From Chromohalobacter canadensis (GTDB taxonomy: Bacteria; Pseudomonadota; Gammaproteobacteria; Pseudomonadales; Halomonadaceae): a stretch of DNA of 64,000 bases. The position numbers were made by a program, and so were the translations under genes. Of the stretch, positions 15,213 through 23,090 are shown one piece after another. The stretch's first letter is position 1; every line of letters begins with the position of its first letter. Under the pieces are notes generated by a model. That model did not search any database, was not told the DNA's origin, and saw only the letters and a program-made list of their open reading frames with translations. The stretch is taken from the NCBI RefSeq assembly GCF_034479555.1, contig NZ_CP140151.1, positions 2,356,001 to 2,420,000 on the forward strand, given 5' to 3'.

Positions 15213-15770
15213 TCAGACGTCAGCCCGGTCCGTCAGAACGGCACCGGCGATGATATCGAACAGCCGGTCGGCGCGGGGCGCGTGGGCCGGTTGCTCGCGT
15301 AGCCAGGCGAGCGCGGCGATGAGGTCGAACAGCTCCTCGCCATTCAGGTCGTCCCGGGCCTTGCCCTCGGCTTGAGCGCGGGTGAGAAGCGCCGTGCCCG
15401 CTGCTCGCAGCATGACGCACGAGGCATGCAGGGCGGAATTCGTGTCCTCGATAGCATCCATCATCAACGCGATGATGCCACGCTGGCTGTAGGTGAATTC
15501 AGTGGTTTCGTGCATCCACACCACGAGCGCTTCATCGGCTGAGTCCGAGGTTTCAAGCTCACCGGCCCGTGCTGCCAGTGCCTCGAAACTGGCGCGCAGT
15601 AACGTTTCCAGAAGGGCTTCTCGCGTCGGGAAATGTCGGTACAACGTGCCCAGCCCGACGCCGGCTTTGCGCGCTATGTCACGCAGCGATGCGTCGGCTC
15701 CCTGCTCGGCGAAGACCTCGCCCGCCACGGCAAGCAGGCGGTCGCGATTTTTCTTTGCATCCGCTCTCAT
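15213..15770 (-). CDS. TetR/AcrR-family transcriptional regulator
   Basis: A 185-residue repressor. The helix-turn-helix is DASLRDIARKAGVGLGTLYR with HFPTREALLETLL behind it, characteristic of TetR proteins. The C-terminal domain resembles the SCO0520-like group. It is divergent from the quinone-oxidoreductase-like gene at 15859, and the 88-bp gap holds two matching operator palindromes. The simplest reading is that it represses both genes and is released by a small ligand, perhaps a substrate of the reductase. Confidence 0.9.
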   Translation of the reverse strand: MRADAKKNRDRLLAVAGEVFAEQGADASLRDIARKAGVGLGTLYRHFPTREALLETLLRASFEALAARAGELETSDSADEALVVWMHETTEFTYSQRGIIALMMDAIEDTNSALHASCVMLRAAGTALLTRAQAEGKARDDLNGEELFDLIAALAWLREQPAHAPRADRLFDIIAGAVLTDRADV

Positions 15771-15789
15771 GGGTTTTCCTTGATAAAAT

Positions 15790-15823
15790 GGAACGGTGAT
15801 CCGATTATATGGAGCAGTGTTCC
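15790..15823. promoter_or_regulatory. Two TetR-type operators, centres 21 bp apart
   Basis: GGAACGGTGATCC (15790-15802) and GGAGCAGTGTTCC (15811-15823) both fit GGANC-NNN-GNTCC, each nearly palindromic. Flanking bases are also shared (AT before, GAT after each). The spacing equals two turns of DNA, so two dimers could bind the same face. They lie between the divergent TetR and reductase genes. Confidence 0.75.
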
Positions 15824-15858
15824 GATAAAGTAGCCCATTCGTGGCTCAGGAGAAAGTC

Positions 15859-16878
15859 ATGCCGACCCAGATGATGAAAGCGATTCGCCAGTACGAATTC
15901 GGTGGTCCCGATGTGCTGCGTTACGAGGATGCGCCAATGCCGTCCCTGAAGGCGGGAGAAGTGCTCGTTCGCGTTCACGCGGTTGGCCTCAATCCGCCCG
16001 ACTGGTATCTGCGCGAGGGCTACAAGTCGCTGCCTCCTGAATGGCAGCCACAGTTGGATTTCCCTCTCATTCTGGGCACGGATGTCTCGGGTGTCGTCGC
16101 GGCGGTCGCCGATGATGTCGAAGGCGTTTTCGTTGGCGACGCCGTGTATTCGATGGTTCGCTTCCCCGACGGCATGTTCGGGGAAAGCCAGGCCTATGCC
16201 GAGTATGTCAGCGTGCCGGCGTCGCACATCGCGCCCAAACCTGCCGGCATCGATCACGTGCATGCCGCCGGGGCACCGATGTCGCTGCTCACCGCGTGGC
16301 AGTTCATGGTCGAGCTAGGGCACAACGAACCCAATCCGCTTCAATCGAACCCCCATCAGCCGGTGCCGCTCGAGGGCAGGACCGTTCTCGTCAACGGGGC
16401 CGCGGGTGGGGTAGGGCACTTTGCGGTGCAGCTCGCGAAGCTTAAGGGCGCACACGTCATCGCCGTGGCGTCGGGCAGGCATGAGGCGCTTCTTCGTGAA
16501 CTCGGGGCCGATGAATTCATCGATTACACCAGGACACCGCCCGAGGATGTGGTCCACGACATTGACTTGGTCATCGACGCCCTCGGGGGGCCGACCACCG
16601 ACCGTTTCCTGCGTACGCTGAAGCGTGGTGGCGCCTTGTTCCCGATCTACCCGCTGGGCTTCGACGGCGCCGAGGAAGCCTCGAAGCTGGGCGTCACCGT
16701 CTCGACGACCCAGGTGCGTTCGAGCGGGGCTCAGCTAGCAGACATCGGGCGCTTGCTCGATGACGGGACGATTCAAGTCGTCGTCGACAGCGTCTACCCA
16801 CTTGCCGATGCTCGCAAGGCACACGAACGCGCCGCTCGGGGGCATCTCCAGGGCAAGATCGTGCTCACGGACGCATGA
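15859..16878 (+). CDS. Quinone oxidoreductase-like MDR protein, NADPH-dependent
   Basis: A 339-residue zinc-free medium-chain reductase. It shows VHAVGLNPPDWYLREG, LGTDVSGVV, the cofactor motif NGAAGGVGHFAVQLAKLKGA and VIDALGGPTTDRFL. The ATG at 15859 is chosen because AGGAGA precedes it; the upstream GTG at 15841 has no such site and would overlap the regulatory region. Enzymes of this type reduce quinones or enones. Control by the divergent TetR regulator suggests induction by an electrophilic compound (inference). Confidence 0.88.
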   Translation: MPTQMMKAIRQYEFGGPDVLRYEDAPMPSLKAGEVLVRVHAVGLNPPDWYLREGYKSLPPEWQPQLDFPLILGTDVSGVVAAVADDVEGVFVGDAVYSMVRFPDGMFGESQAYAEYVSVPASHIAPKPAGIDHVHAAGAPMSLLTAWQFMVELGHNEPNPLQSNPHQPVPLEGRTVLVNGAAGGVGHFAVQLAKLKGAHVIAVASGRHEALLRELGADEFIDYTRTPPEDVVHDIDLVIDALGGPTTDRFLRTLKRGGALFPIYPLGFDGAEEASKLGVTVSTTQVRSSGAQLADIGRLLDDGTIQVVVDSVYPLADARKAHERAARGHLQGKIVLTDA

Positions 16879-16946
16879 AGGCTGCGGCGGATAGCGCCTC
16901 TGGATAGAGGCCCTGGGTACGCTGGCGTCTGCGAGTGTGATGAAAA

Positions 16947-16978
16947 AATCCCCCGGTGGAGAAGTCCATCGGGGGATT
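16947..16978 (-). terminator. Rho-independent terminator downstream of GntR gene
   Basis: AATCCCCCGGTGGA and TCCATCGGGGGATT pair over 14 bp with one G-U, around a GAAG loop. On the minus strand the hairpin is followed by six U residues, so it ends the GntR transcript, whose stop lies 35 bases before. It may also block read-through from the reductase gene on the other strand. Confidence 0.85.
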
Positions 16979-17013
16979 GCCGTTGCGGGGCGCGATTGCT
17001 GTGTGAGCTGCCG

Positions 17014-17673
17014 TTACTCCAGCAGCAGCATGCCCTGCTCGATATCCGCGGCAATTGCCTCGCAGAACGACGTCAGGTCGCCACGCCTGAGCGCCTGGGT
17101 CACTTCGCGATGATAATCGTCGGCGATGCTCGATGCGCCCCAGCGCGTGCAGATGTAGCGCATGCTGGGGCCGTATTGCAGCCAGAGTATTTCGACCAAT
17201 GGCAACAGCACCTGCGATTGGCTCAGGCGGTAGATATGGAAGTGAAACTGGTAATTGCCGCGCATGTAGCTGACCAGGTCGCCCTGGGCGATAGCGTCGT
17301 TGATCTGCTCATCGATCCGTTCCAGGGCCTCGATGTCGGTGGCGCCGATATTGTCGAAGGCTTGGCGTGACACCTCGGTTTCCAGGTTCTTTCTGGCGAA
17401 CAGAATTTCATGAAACCGGTCATGGCTCAGCTCCGGAACGATGATCTTGCGGCTGTCGGAGAATATCAGCGCGCCCTCCGTCACCAGCCAGCGTATCGCC
17501 TCGCGGGCCGGCATGGTGCCGGTGCCGTATTTCGCGGCGATGCGCCGGATCGAGATCACTTCGCCGGGCGTGAAATCACCCTCGCAAAGACGCACGCGCA
17601 GGGCCCGGTGAAGCCGGGTCGAGGCGGTGTCGGGCGAAAAAGCCGTACGACTGGCGGTTGATTCCGTGGTCAT
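17014..17673 (-). CDS. GntR-family regulator, FCD subfamily
   Basis: A 219-residue regulator. The N-terminal winged helix contains GEVISIRRIAAKYGTGTMPA, followed by REAIRWLVTEGAL; the all-helical FCD ligand domain follows (RFHEILFARKNLETEVSRQA and the His-containing NYQFHFHIYR). FCD proteins bind carboxylates through a metal held by such His/Asp residues. The gene is divergent from the PuuA-like gene with a twin palindrome between them, so it probably regulates the glutamylation cluster. Confidence 0.88.
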   Translation of the reverse strand: MTTESTASRTAFSPDTASTRLHRALRVRLCEGDFTPGEVISIRRIAAKYGTGTMPAREAIRWLVTEGALIFSDSRKIIVPELSHDRFHEILFARKNLETEVSRQAFDNIGATDIEALERIDEQINDAIAQGDLVSYMRGNYQFHFHIYRLSQSQVLLPLVEILWLQYGPSMRYICTRWGASSIADDYHREVTQALRRGDLTSFCEAIAADIEQGMLLLE

Positions 17674-17789
17674 GCGATGTGCCAGAGCCTTTTACGAAGT
17701 GGAAGTCCGAGCCAGGCGTTCCAGCTTAACGTAACTGGCGGGGGCAATCACGATACCGGCTTGCTTGTGGGGTTGATGGGGCTCTGCTA

Positions 17790-17815
17790 GTGTGATCACA
17801 CATATGTGATCACAC
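17790..17815. promoter_or_regulatory. Twin palindrome TGTGATCACA, GntR-type operator
   Basis: The perfect 10-bp palindrome TGTGATCACA occurs at 17791-17800 and again at 17805-17814, centres 14 bp apart. It lies 30 bases before the PuuA-like start, between it and the divergent GntR gene. Such TGATCA-centred sites suit FadR/GntR-type dimers. Binding so near the start would repress the puuA-like promoter. Confidence 0.8.
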
Positions 17816-17843
17816 CGGACCATAACAAGATCGAGAGTCCCCT

Positions 17844-19214
17844 ATGGCGCAGATATCGCAGGCTCCGTTTGCCCGCAGCACCGACCGCCCTCCCGAGGAC
17901 GCGGCCACCGACCGGGTCGAAGTGCTGTGCATCGACATGAACGGCATTCCGCGCGGCAAGTGGGTGCCCGCCGAACAGCTCGACAAGGTGATGGAGGGGC
18001 AGGTGCGCCTGCCGCTCTCGACGCAGTCGCTGGATATCTGGGGCGAGGACAACGATGCGCTGACCGGGCTGTCGCAGTCGATCGGCGACCCCGACAGGGT
18101 CTGTCACGCCGATGAGCGTACCTTGACGCCACTGCCTTGGGCCAAGGGCCACCAGGTGCTCACCACCCTGCACGATTTGAACGGCACGCCGAGTTTCATG
18201 GACCCGCGCGCCATGCTCGCCGCGGTCGTCGAGCGCTTTCGTCGCCACGGCTGGACGCCGGTAGTCGCCATCGAGCTGGAGTTCTACCTGCTCGATGCCG
18301 AGGCTCGGCACGCGCTCGAGCCGAGGCCGCCCGCGCCGCTGTGTCCGGGTGGGGATCCCCGGGGGCAGCAGCTCTACGAGCTCGAGACGATGGATGCGGT
18401 GGCGCCGGTCCTCGACACCATCCGCGCGTTCGCCCGCGCCCAGAACATCCCGGCGGATACGCTGATCGCCGAGTTCGGGCCGGGGCAGTTCGAGGTCAAT
18501 CTCTGGCATCGCCCGGATGCCCTGGCTGCCGCCGACGATGCGCTGTACTTCAAGCGTCTCGTGGCTCAGGCCGCCCGTCATCACGGCCTGGCGAGCACCT
18601 TCATGGCCAAGCCCTACACCGATCAGGCGGGGTCGGGCATGCATCTTCACGTCAGTGTGCTCGACGAGGACGGCAACAATATCTTCGATCGCGACAACGG
18701 TGCCGGACATCTCGACGCTGCCATCGGCGGCGTGATGCACAGCTTGCTCGATGGTCAGGCGATCTTCGCGCCGCACGGCAATTCCTACCGCCGCTTTCAA
18801 CCCGACAGCTTCGCTCCGATCGAGTGCAACTGGGGGCGCGATCATCGCGGTGCGGCCGTGCGCGTGCCGGAATGGCAAGGCGCCGCGGCGCGTCTGGAAC
18901 ATCGCGTGGCCGGCGCCGATGCCAATCCTTATCTGGTCGCCACGGCGCTGCTGGGGGGCATTCTGCATGGGCTTGAGCAACGCATCGCGCCGCCACCGGC
19001 CATCGAGGACGAAGCCCACGCGCGGCAGCGCTCCGAGCATCTCACCCATGATTGGCTCACCGCGCTCGAGCGTTTCGCCGCCTCGCCGGCCATGGCCGAT
19101 ATCTTCGGCACGGCGTATCGAGATCTCTACGCCAGGATCAAGCGTCACGAGGCCCGGGAGCTCATGGCCCGGGTCACCGATGTCGACCGCCAGACCTATC
19201 TTTCCCGTCTTTAA
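17844..19214 (+). CDS. puuA: Glutamine-synthetase-family ligase, gamma-glutamylputrescine synthetase-like
   Basis: A 456-residue GS-fold enzyme. The metal and ATP motifs are present: IELEFYL, EFGPGQFEVNL, GSGMHLHVS, NWGRDHRGAAVRVP and RLEHRVAGADANPYL. The N-terminal region lacks the Asp50 loop of true GlnA, as in PuuA-type enzymes, which join glutamate to putrescine or another amine using ATP. The PuuB-like oxidase follows after nine bases, giving the classical gamma-glutamylation route of amine catabolism. Substrate could also be another amine, such as ethanolamine or isopropylamine. Confidence 0.87.
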   Translation: MAQISQAPFARSTDRPPEDAATDRVEVLCIDMNGIPRGKWVPAEQLDKVMEGQVRLPLSTQSLDIWGEDNDALTGLSQSIGDPDRVCHADERTLTPLPWAKGHQVLTTLHDLNGTPSFMDPRAMLAAVVERFRRHGWTPVVAIELEFYLLDAEARHALEPRPPAPLCPGGDPRGQQLYELETMDAVAPVLDTIRAFARAQNIPADTLIAEFGPGQFEVNLWHRPDALAAADDALYFKRLVAQAARHHGLASTFMAKPYTDQAGSGMHLHVSVLDEDGNNIFDRDNGAGHLDAAIGGVMHSLLDGQAIFAPHGNSYRRFQPDSFAPIECNWGRDHRGAAVRVPEWQGAAARLEHRVAGADANPYLVATALLGGILHGLEQRIAPPPAIEDEAHARQRSEHLTHDWLTALERFAASPAMADIFGTAYRDLYARIKRHEARELMARVTDVDRQTYLSRL

Positions 19215-19223
19215 GGAGCAGGC

Positions 19224-20513
19224 ATGACCCAGCAACGCTGTGCTTCCTATTACACCGCATCGATTGTCCAGGAATCCGACTATCCGCGACTGGAAGGTGA
19301 GCATCGTGTCGACGTGGCGATCGTCGGCGGCGGCTTCACTGGCGTGGCCACGGCGGTCGAGCTGGCCGAACGCGGCTATCGCGTGGCCATCATCGAGGCC
19401 AGCCGCATCGGCTGGGGGGCCAGCGGACGCAACGGCGGACAGGTGACCGGCAGTCTCTCCGGCCAGGACGCCATGACCCGACAAATGCGCCACACGCTGG
19501 GCGACGATGCCGAAAACTTCGTCTGGAACCTGCGCTGGCGCGGCCATCGGATCATTCGCGAGCGCGTCGCGAAGTACGCTATTGCCTGCGATCTCAAGCA
19601 CGGCCACCTGCAGGCAGCCTACAAGCCCAGCCACATCAAGACGTTGCGACAGGATTTCGAGGAATCGCAACGCCATGCCATCGGCGAGCACATCCACTGG
19701 CTGGATGCCGAAGCGGTGCGCGGCGTGGTCGGCACCGAGCTCTATCACGGTGCGATCCGCAACGATTACAACATGCATCTGCACCCGCTCAACCTGTGCC
19801 TCGGGGAGGCCCGCGCGGCGGCAAGCCTGGGGGCACTGATCTTCGAGCATTCGCCGGTGGTGGATATCGAGCACGGCGATACGCCGGTAGTGGTTGGCGA
19901 GCACGGTCGGGTAACGGCCGACAGCGTGATCCTGGCCGGCAACGCCTATCATCGCCTGGAGCGCAAGCAGCTGAAGGGCAAGTTGTTTCCGGCATCGCTG
20001 GGCATCGTGACGACGGCGCCGCTGTCGCCCGAACAGGTGCAGGCCATCGACCCCGAGGACCTGGCGGTCTATGACACGCGTTTCGTGCTCGATTACTACC
20101 GGCTGACCGCCGACAAGCGGCTTCTCTTCGGTGGCGGCGCCAACTACTCGGGTCGCGATTCACAAGACATCACCGCTGAGCTGCGGCCGCGCCTGGAGCA
20201 CACCTTCCCGCAGCTCGAGGGCATTGCCATCGATTTTCAATGGCAAGGCATGGCGGGCATCGTCATCAACCGCATTCCCCAGCTCGGCAAGCTCTCGGAC
20301 AACGTCTACTACGCCCAGGGTTACTCCGGCCACGGCATCGCCACGTCGCACATCGTCGGCGAGATCATGGCCAATGCGGTTTCCGGCACGCTCGAGGAGT
20401 TCGATGTCTTCGCCAACGTGCGGCACATCCGCATCCCGCTCGACGACCGGCTCGGCAATGCACTGCTCGCGGCCGGCATGTGGTACTACCAACTGCTCGA
20501 AAAACTCAAATAG
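19224..20513 (+). CDS. puuB: FAD-dependent gamma-glutamylputrescine oxidase-like protein
   Basis: A 429-residue DAO-family flavoenzyme. The beginning (CASYYTASIVQESDYPRLEG, then VDVAIVGGGFTGVATAVELAERG and RIGWGASGRNGGQ) follows E. coli PuuB closely. The dinucleotide motif is GGGFTG. AAGGAGCAGGC precedes the ATG. PuuB oxidises gamma-glutamylputrescine to an aldehyde, releasing ammonia and hydrogen peroxide. It is co-transcribed with the PuuA-like gene. A second, diverged copy of its last seven codons and stop follows directly (see 20490-20537). Confidence 0.87.
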   Translation: MTQQRCASYYTASIVQESDYPRLEGEHRVDVAIVGGGFTGVATAVELAERGYRVAIIEASRIGWGASGRNGGQVTGSLSGQDAMTRQMRHTLGDDAENFVWNLRWRGHRIIRERVAKYAIACDLKHGHLQAAYKPSHIKTLRQDFEESQRHAIGEHIHWLDAEAVRGVVGTELYHGAIRNDYNMHLHPLNLCLGEARAAASLGALIFEHSPVVDIEHGDTPVVVGEHGRVTADSVILAGNAYHRLERKQLKGKLFPASLGIVTTAPLSPEQVQAIDPEDLAVYDTRFVLDYYRLTADKRLLFGGGANYSGRDSQDITAELRPRLEHTFPQLEGIAIDFQWQGMAGIVINRIPQLGKLSDNVYYAQGYSGHGIATSHIVGEIMANAVSGTLEEFDVFANVRHIRIPLDDRLGNALLAAGMWYYQLLEKLK

Positions 20514-20537
20514 CAATTACTCGAAAAACTGAAATAG
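20490..20537 (+). repeat. Duplicated 3' end of the puuB-like gene (24 bp x2)
   Basis: Both 24-base units encode QLLEKLK and a TAG stop, but they differ at synonymous positions (CTG/TTA, CTC/CTG and one more). Because the changes are silent, the second unit looks like the tail of another puuB allele and not a slippage product. It resembles the gene-tail scars of the 5.6-10.3 kb hotspot. Confidence 0.8.
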
Positions 20538-20614
20538 CGGCGCTTTGGCGCCCGACAATCCGGCTTCCCGTCATTCACGAAGGCACAACAACAACTCCGC
20601 TGAGGTGAGACACG

Positions 20615-21631
20615 ATGGAATATGACAATCCCCTTGTCCTGCTGCCCACGGCAATCGTCCTGATACTGGCATTGTGGACCCGACGGGCCCTCGAGCCCCT
20701 GGTCCTGGGGGCCTTTATCGGCACCTTGATGATCGATCCGGGCAATGCCTTGAGCAGCCTCACCGAGGATCTGCTCACGGTGATGACCAACGAGGATGTC
20801 GCCTGGGTCATCATGGTCTGCGGCCTGATGGGCAGCATCATCGCGCTGCTGCTCAAGTCCGGTTCCTCCCGCGCCTTTGCGGACAAGCTGATGCGCTATA
20901 CCACCAACAAGCCTCGCGCGCTGCTGGGCTGCTGGGCTGCTGGGTCATGGGCATCATCCTGTTCGTCGACGACTATCTGAACTCCCTGGCCGTCGGCACC
21001 TCGATGCGCAAGGTCACCGACCGCTTCAAGACGTCCCGGGAAATGCTGGCCTACGTGGTCGACTCCACCGCGGCGCCCATCAGCGTGCTGATCCCGATAT
21101 CGACCTGGGCGGTCTTCTTCGGCGCGCTGCTCGAGAGCAACGGCGTCGCGGAAGATGGGCAGGGGGTGTGGACCTACATCCAGGCCATTCCCTTCATGTT
21201 CTACCCCTGGGTCGCAGTGATCCTGGTGCCGCTTTTCATCTTGCGCTGGATTCCTGCCTTTGGCCCGATGAAGAAGGCCGAGCAGCGTGCCGAAAAGCAA
21301 GGGCAGTGCGTGCCTCCCGGTGCCGAGCACATCGATGACGAAATCGCCCACCTCGATTGCCACCGGTTCCAACTGGGGCGTGTTCGTGATCATCCTGCCG
21401 ATCGTCGCCGTGCTGGGGCAGAACCTCGGGGCCGACATGACGCTGGTGATCGGTGCCACGCTCTCTGCCAGCACCTTCGGCAGCCATGCCTGCTTCTATT
21501 CCGATGCCACGGTGCTGACCGCCCAGGCCAGCGGCTGCACTCCCTTCCAGCACGCCTTTACCCAGTTGCCTTATGCGGCCCTTGCGGGCTGTATTGCCGC
21601 CGCGGGGTATCTGGTGCTGGGCTACATGTGA
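20615..21631 (+). pseudogene. Broken NhaC-type Na+/H+ antiporter gene
   Basis: Three successive frames show antiporter-like membrane segments. The first (PLVLLPTAIVLILALWTRR, then VLGAFIGTLMIDPGNALSSL) runs to about 20923. There an exact tandem duplication of CTGGGCTG (20924-20939) shifts the frame; homology resumes with VMGIILFVDDYLNSLAVGTSM and continues to about 21340. A second break, with probable loss of 150-200 codons, leads to the C-terminal part (SNWGVFVIILPIVAVLGQNL, then FGSHACFYSDATVLTAQASG). Intact NhaC proteins are about 500 residues; only about 338 codons remain. It probably once exported Na+ or imported the amine substrate of the cluster. Confidence 0.87.
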
Positions 21632-21637
21632 TCTTGG

Positions 21638-23062
21638 ATGAGCGAATACGCCATGCACACTGACGCGCATAGCAACTTCTGGAGCACTACTCTGGGCGAG
21701 CGGCCGGCGTCGCGCCCACGCCTGACCGCGAATGTCCAGGCCGATGTGGTCATCGTCGGTGCCGGCTTCACCGGGCTATGGACCGCTTATTACCTGAAGC
21801 GCCTTGCCCCCGAGCGGGAGATCGTCGTGCTCGAGGCCGAGCGAGTCGGGCATGGCGCGTCGGGGCGCAATGGCGGCTGGGTGGTGGGTAACCTCGCCGG
21901 GCTGGAACGACACATCGGGGGCTTGTCACGCGAAGAGCGGCGAACCTGTTGTGGCGTGGTGGCCGATAACGTCGACGAGGTGGGTCGGGTACTGGCGCAC
22001 GAGGGGATCGAAGCCGATTTCAACAAGGGCGGCGCGATCTATGCGGCGGCTCGCTACCGGGATCAGATCGCCATCCAGCGCGACTACCTGCAGCATCTGC
22101 ATGAGCTGGGGCACAGTGAGGCGAACTGCTGCTGGCTGGATGCCGAGCAACTCTCGGAGAAGGCCCGGTTCAGAAACGGCCATGGCGGCATCTATCATCG
22201 CCAGGTCGCCACCGTGAACCCGGCCAAGCTGGTCGCTGGCCTGGCCGAGTGCGTCGAGCGCCTGAGCGTGACGATCCACGAGCAGAGCCGCGCCGAAACC
22301 CTGTCGCACCACAAGGTGAGCACGCGCGAAGGCAGCGTCGAGTCACCGATGGTGGTGTGTGCCACCGAGGGGTACGCCGACCGGTTCCTCGATTTCAAGC
22401 GCCACGTGATTCCGGTGCAGAGCCTGGTGATCGCCACCGAGCCGCTATCGGAGGCCCGCTGGCAGGAGATCGGCATGGCCGAGCGTCCCGCCTTCGCGGA
22501 TGCCAGCCGGTTGATCAATTACGGCCATCGCACCGCCGATGGGCGCATCGTTTTCGGTGCCCGCGGCAACTATTATCTCGGCGCTAGATCCAAGGCCGAC
22601 CAGGCGATCGATGATGAGGCCATCCGCATGCGGCGGGACCTGCTGGTGGATCTCCTGCCCGCGCTGGAGGGTGTCAGGGTCGAGTATGGCTGGGGCGGTT
22701 CGCTGGGCTTGTCGCGCAACTTCCGCCCGCATGCGATCCTCGACCGTCGCGACGGCCTTGCCACTGCGGGCGGTTATGCCGGTGAGGGGGTGGCCGCCTC
22801 GCACCTGTTCGGCCGCACCCTGGCTGACCTGATCCTCGAGCGCGATAGCGAGTTGGTGCGCATGCCATGGGCCTTTGCCAATGACAGCCACCGCCGGCTA
22901 ATCAAGCGCTGGGAGCCCGAGCCGCTACGCTGGCTCGCCGCACAAGCGATCACCTTCAGCTATGCCGGAGAAGAAGCGCTGATGCGCCGCGATAAGCCGG
23001 CGCCCCTGCTCAAGCCTGCACTCAGACGCTTGAACGATCGCTTCGCGTCGATCATCGAGTAA
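21638..23062 (+). CDS. FAD-dependent amine/amino-acid oxidoreductase (DAO family)
   Basis: A 474-residue flavoenzyme with ADVVIVGAGFTGLWTAYYL as FAD-binding motif and GHGASGRNGGWVVGNLAG, the same arrangement as OrdL/PuuB proteins. It begins seven bases after the broken antiporter and is probably read from the same promoter. It is not close enough to the first PuuB-like protein to be a simple duplicate. It may oxidise a related amine or gamma-glutamyl amide. It is convergent with the sorbosone dehydrogenase gene. Confidence 0.85.
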   Translation: MSEYAMHTDAHSNFWSTTLGERPASRPRLTANVQADVVIVGAGFTGLWTAYYLKRLAPEREIVVLEAERVGHGASGRNGGWVVGNLAGLERHIGGLSREERRTCCGVVADNVDEVGRVLAHEGIEADFNKGGAIYAAARYRDQIAIQRDYLQHLHELGHSEANCCWLDAEQLSEKARFRNGHGGIYHRQVATVNPAKLVAGLAECVERLSVTIHEQSRAETLSHHKVSTREGSVESPMVVCATEGYADRFLDFKRHVIPVQSLVIATEPLSEARWQEIGMAERPAFADASRLINYGHRTADGRIVFGARGNYYLGARSKADQAIDDEAIRMRRDLLVDLLPALEGVRVEYGWGGSLGLSRNFRPHAILDRRDGLATAGGYAGEGVAASHLFGRTLADLILERDSELVRMPWAFANDSHRRLIKRWEPEPLRWLAAQAITFSYAGEEALMRRDKPAPLLKPALRRLNDRFASIIE

Positions 23063-23090
23063 CGGCCGAGTCGGGCGCCCCGCGCCGGGA

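Noticed and set aside
17796..19952. 718-codon open frame on the minus strand
   Set aside because: It lies antisense to the PuuA-like and PuuB-like genes, which have complete family motifs. Long antisense frames are common in GC-rich DNA.
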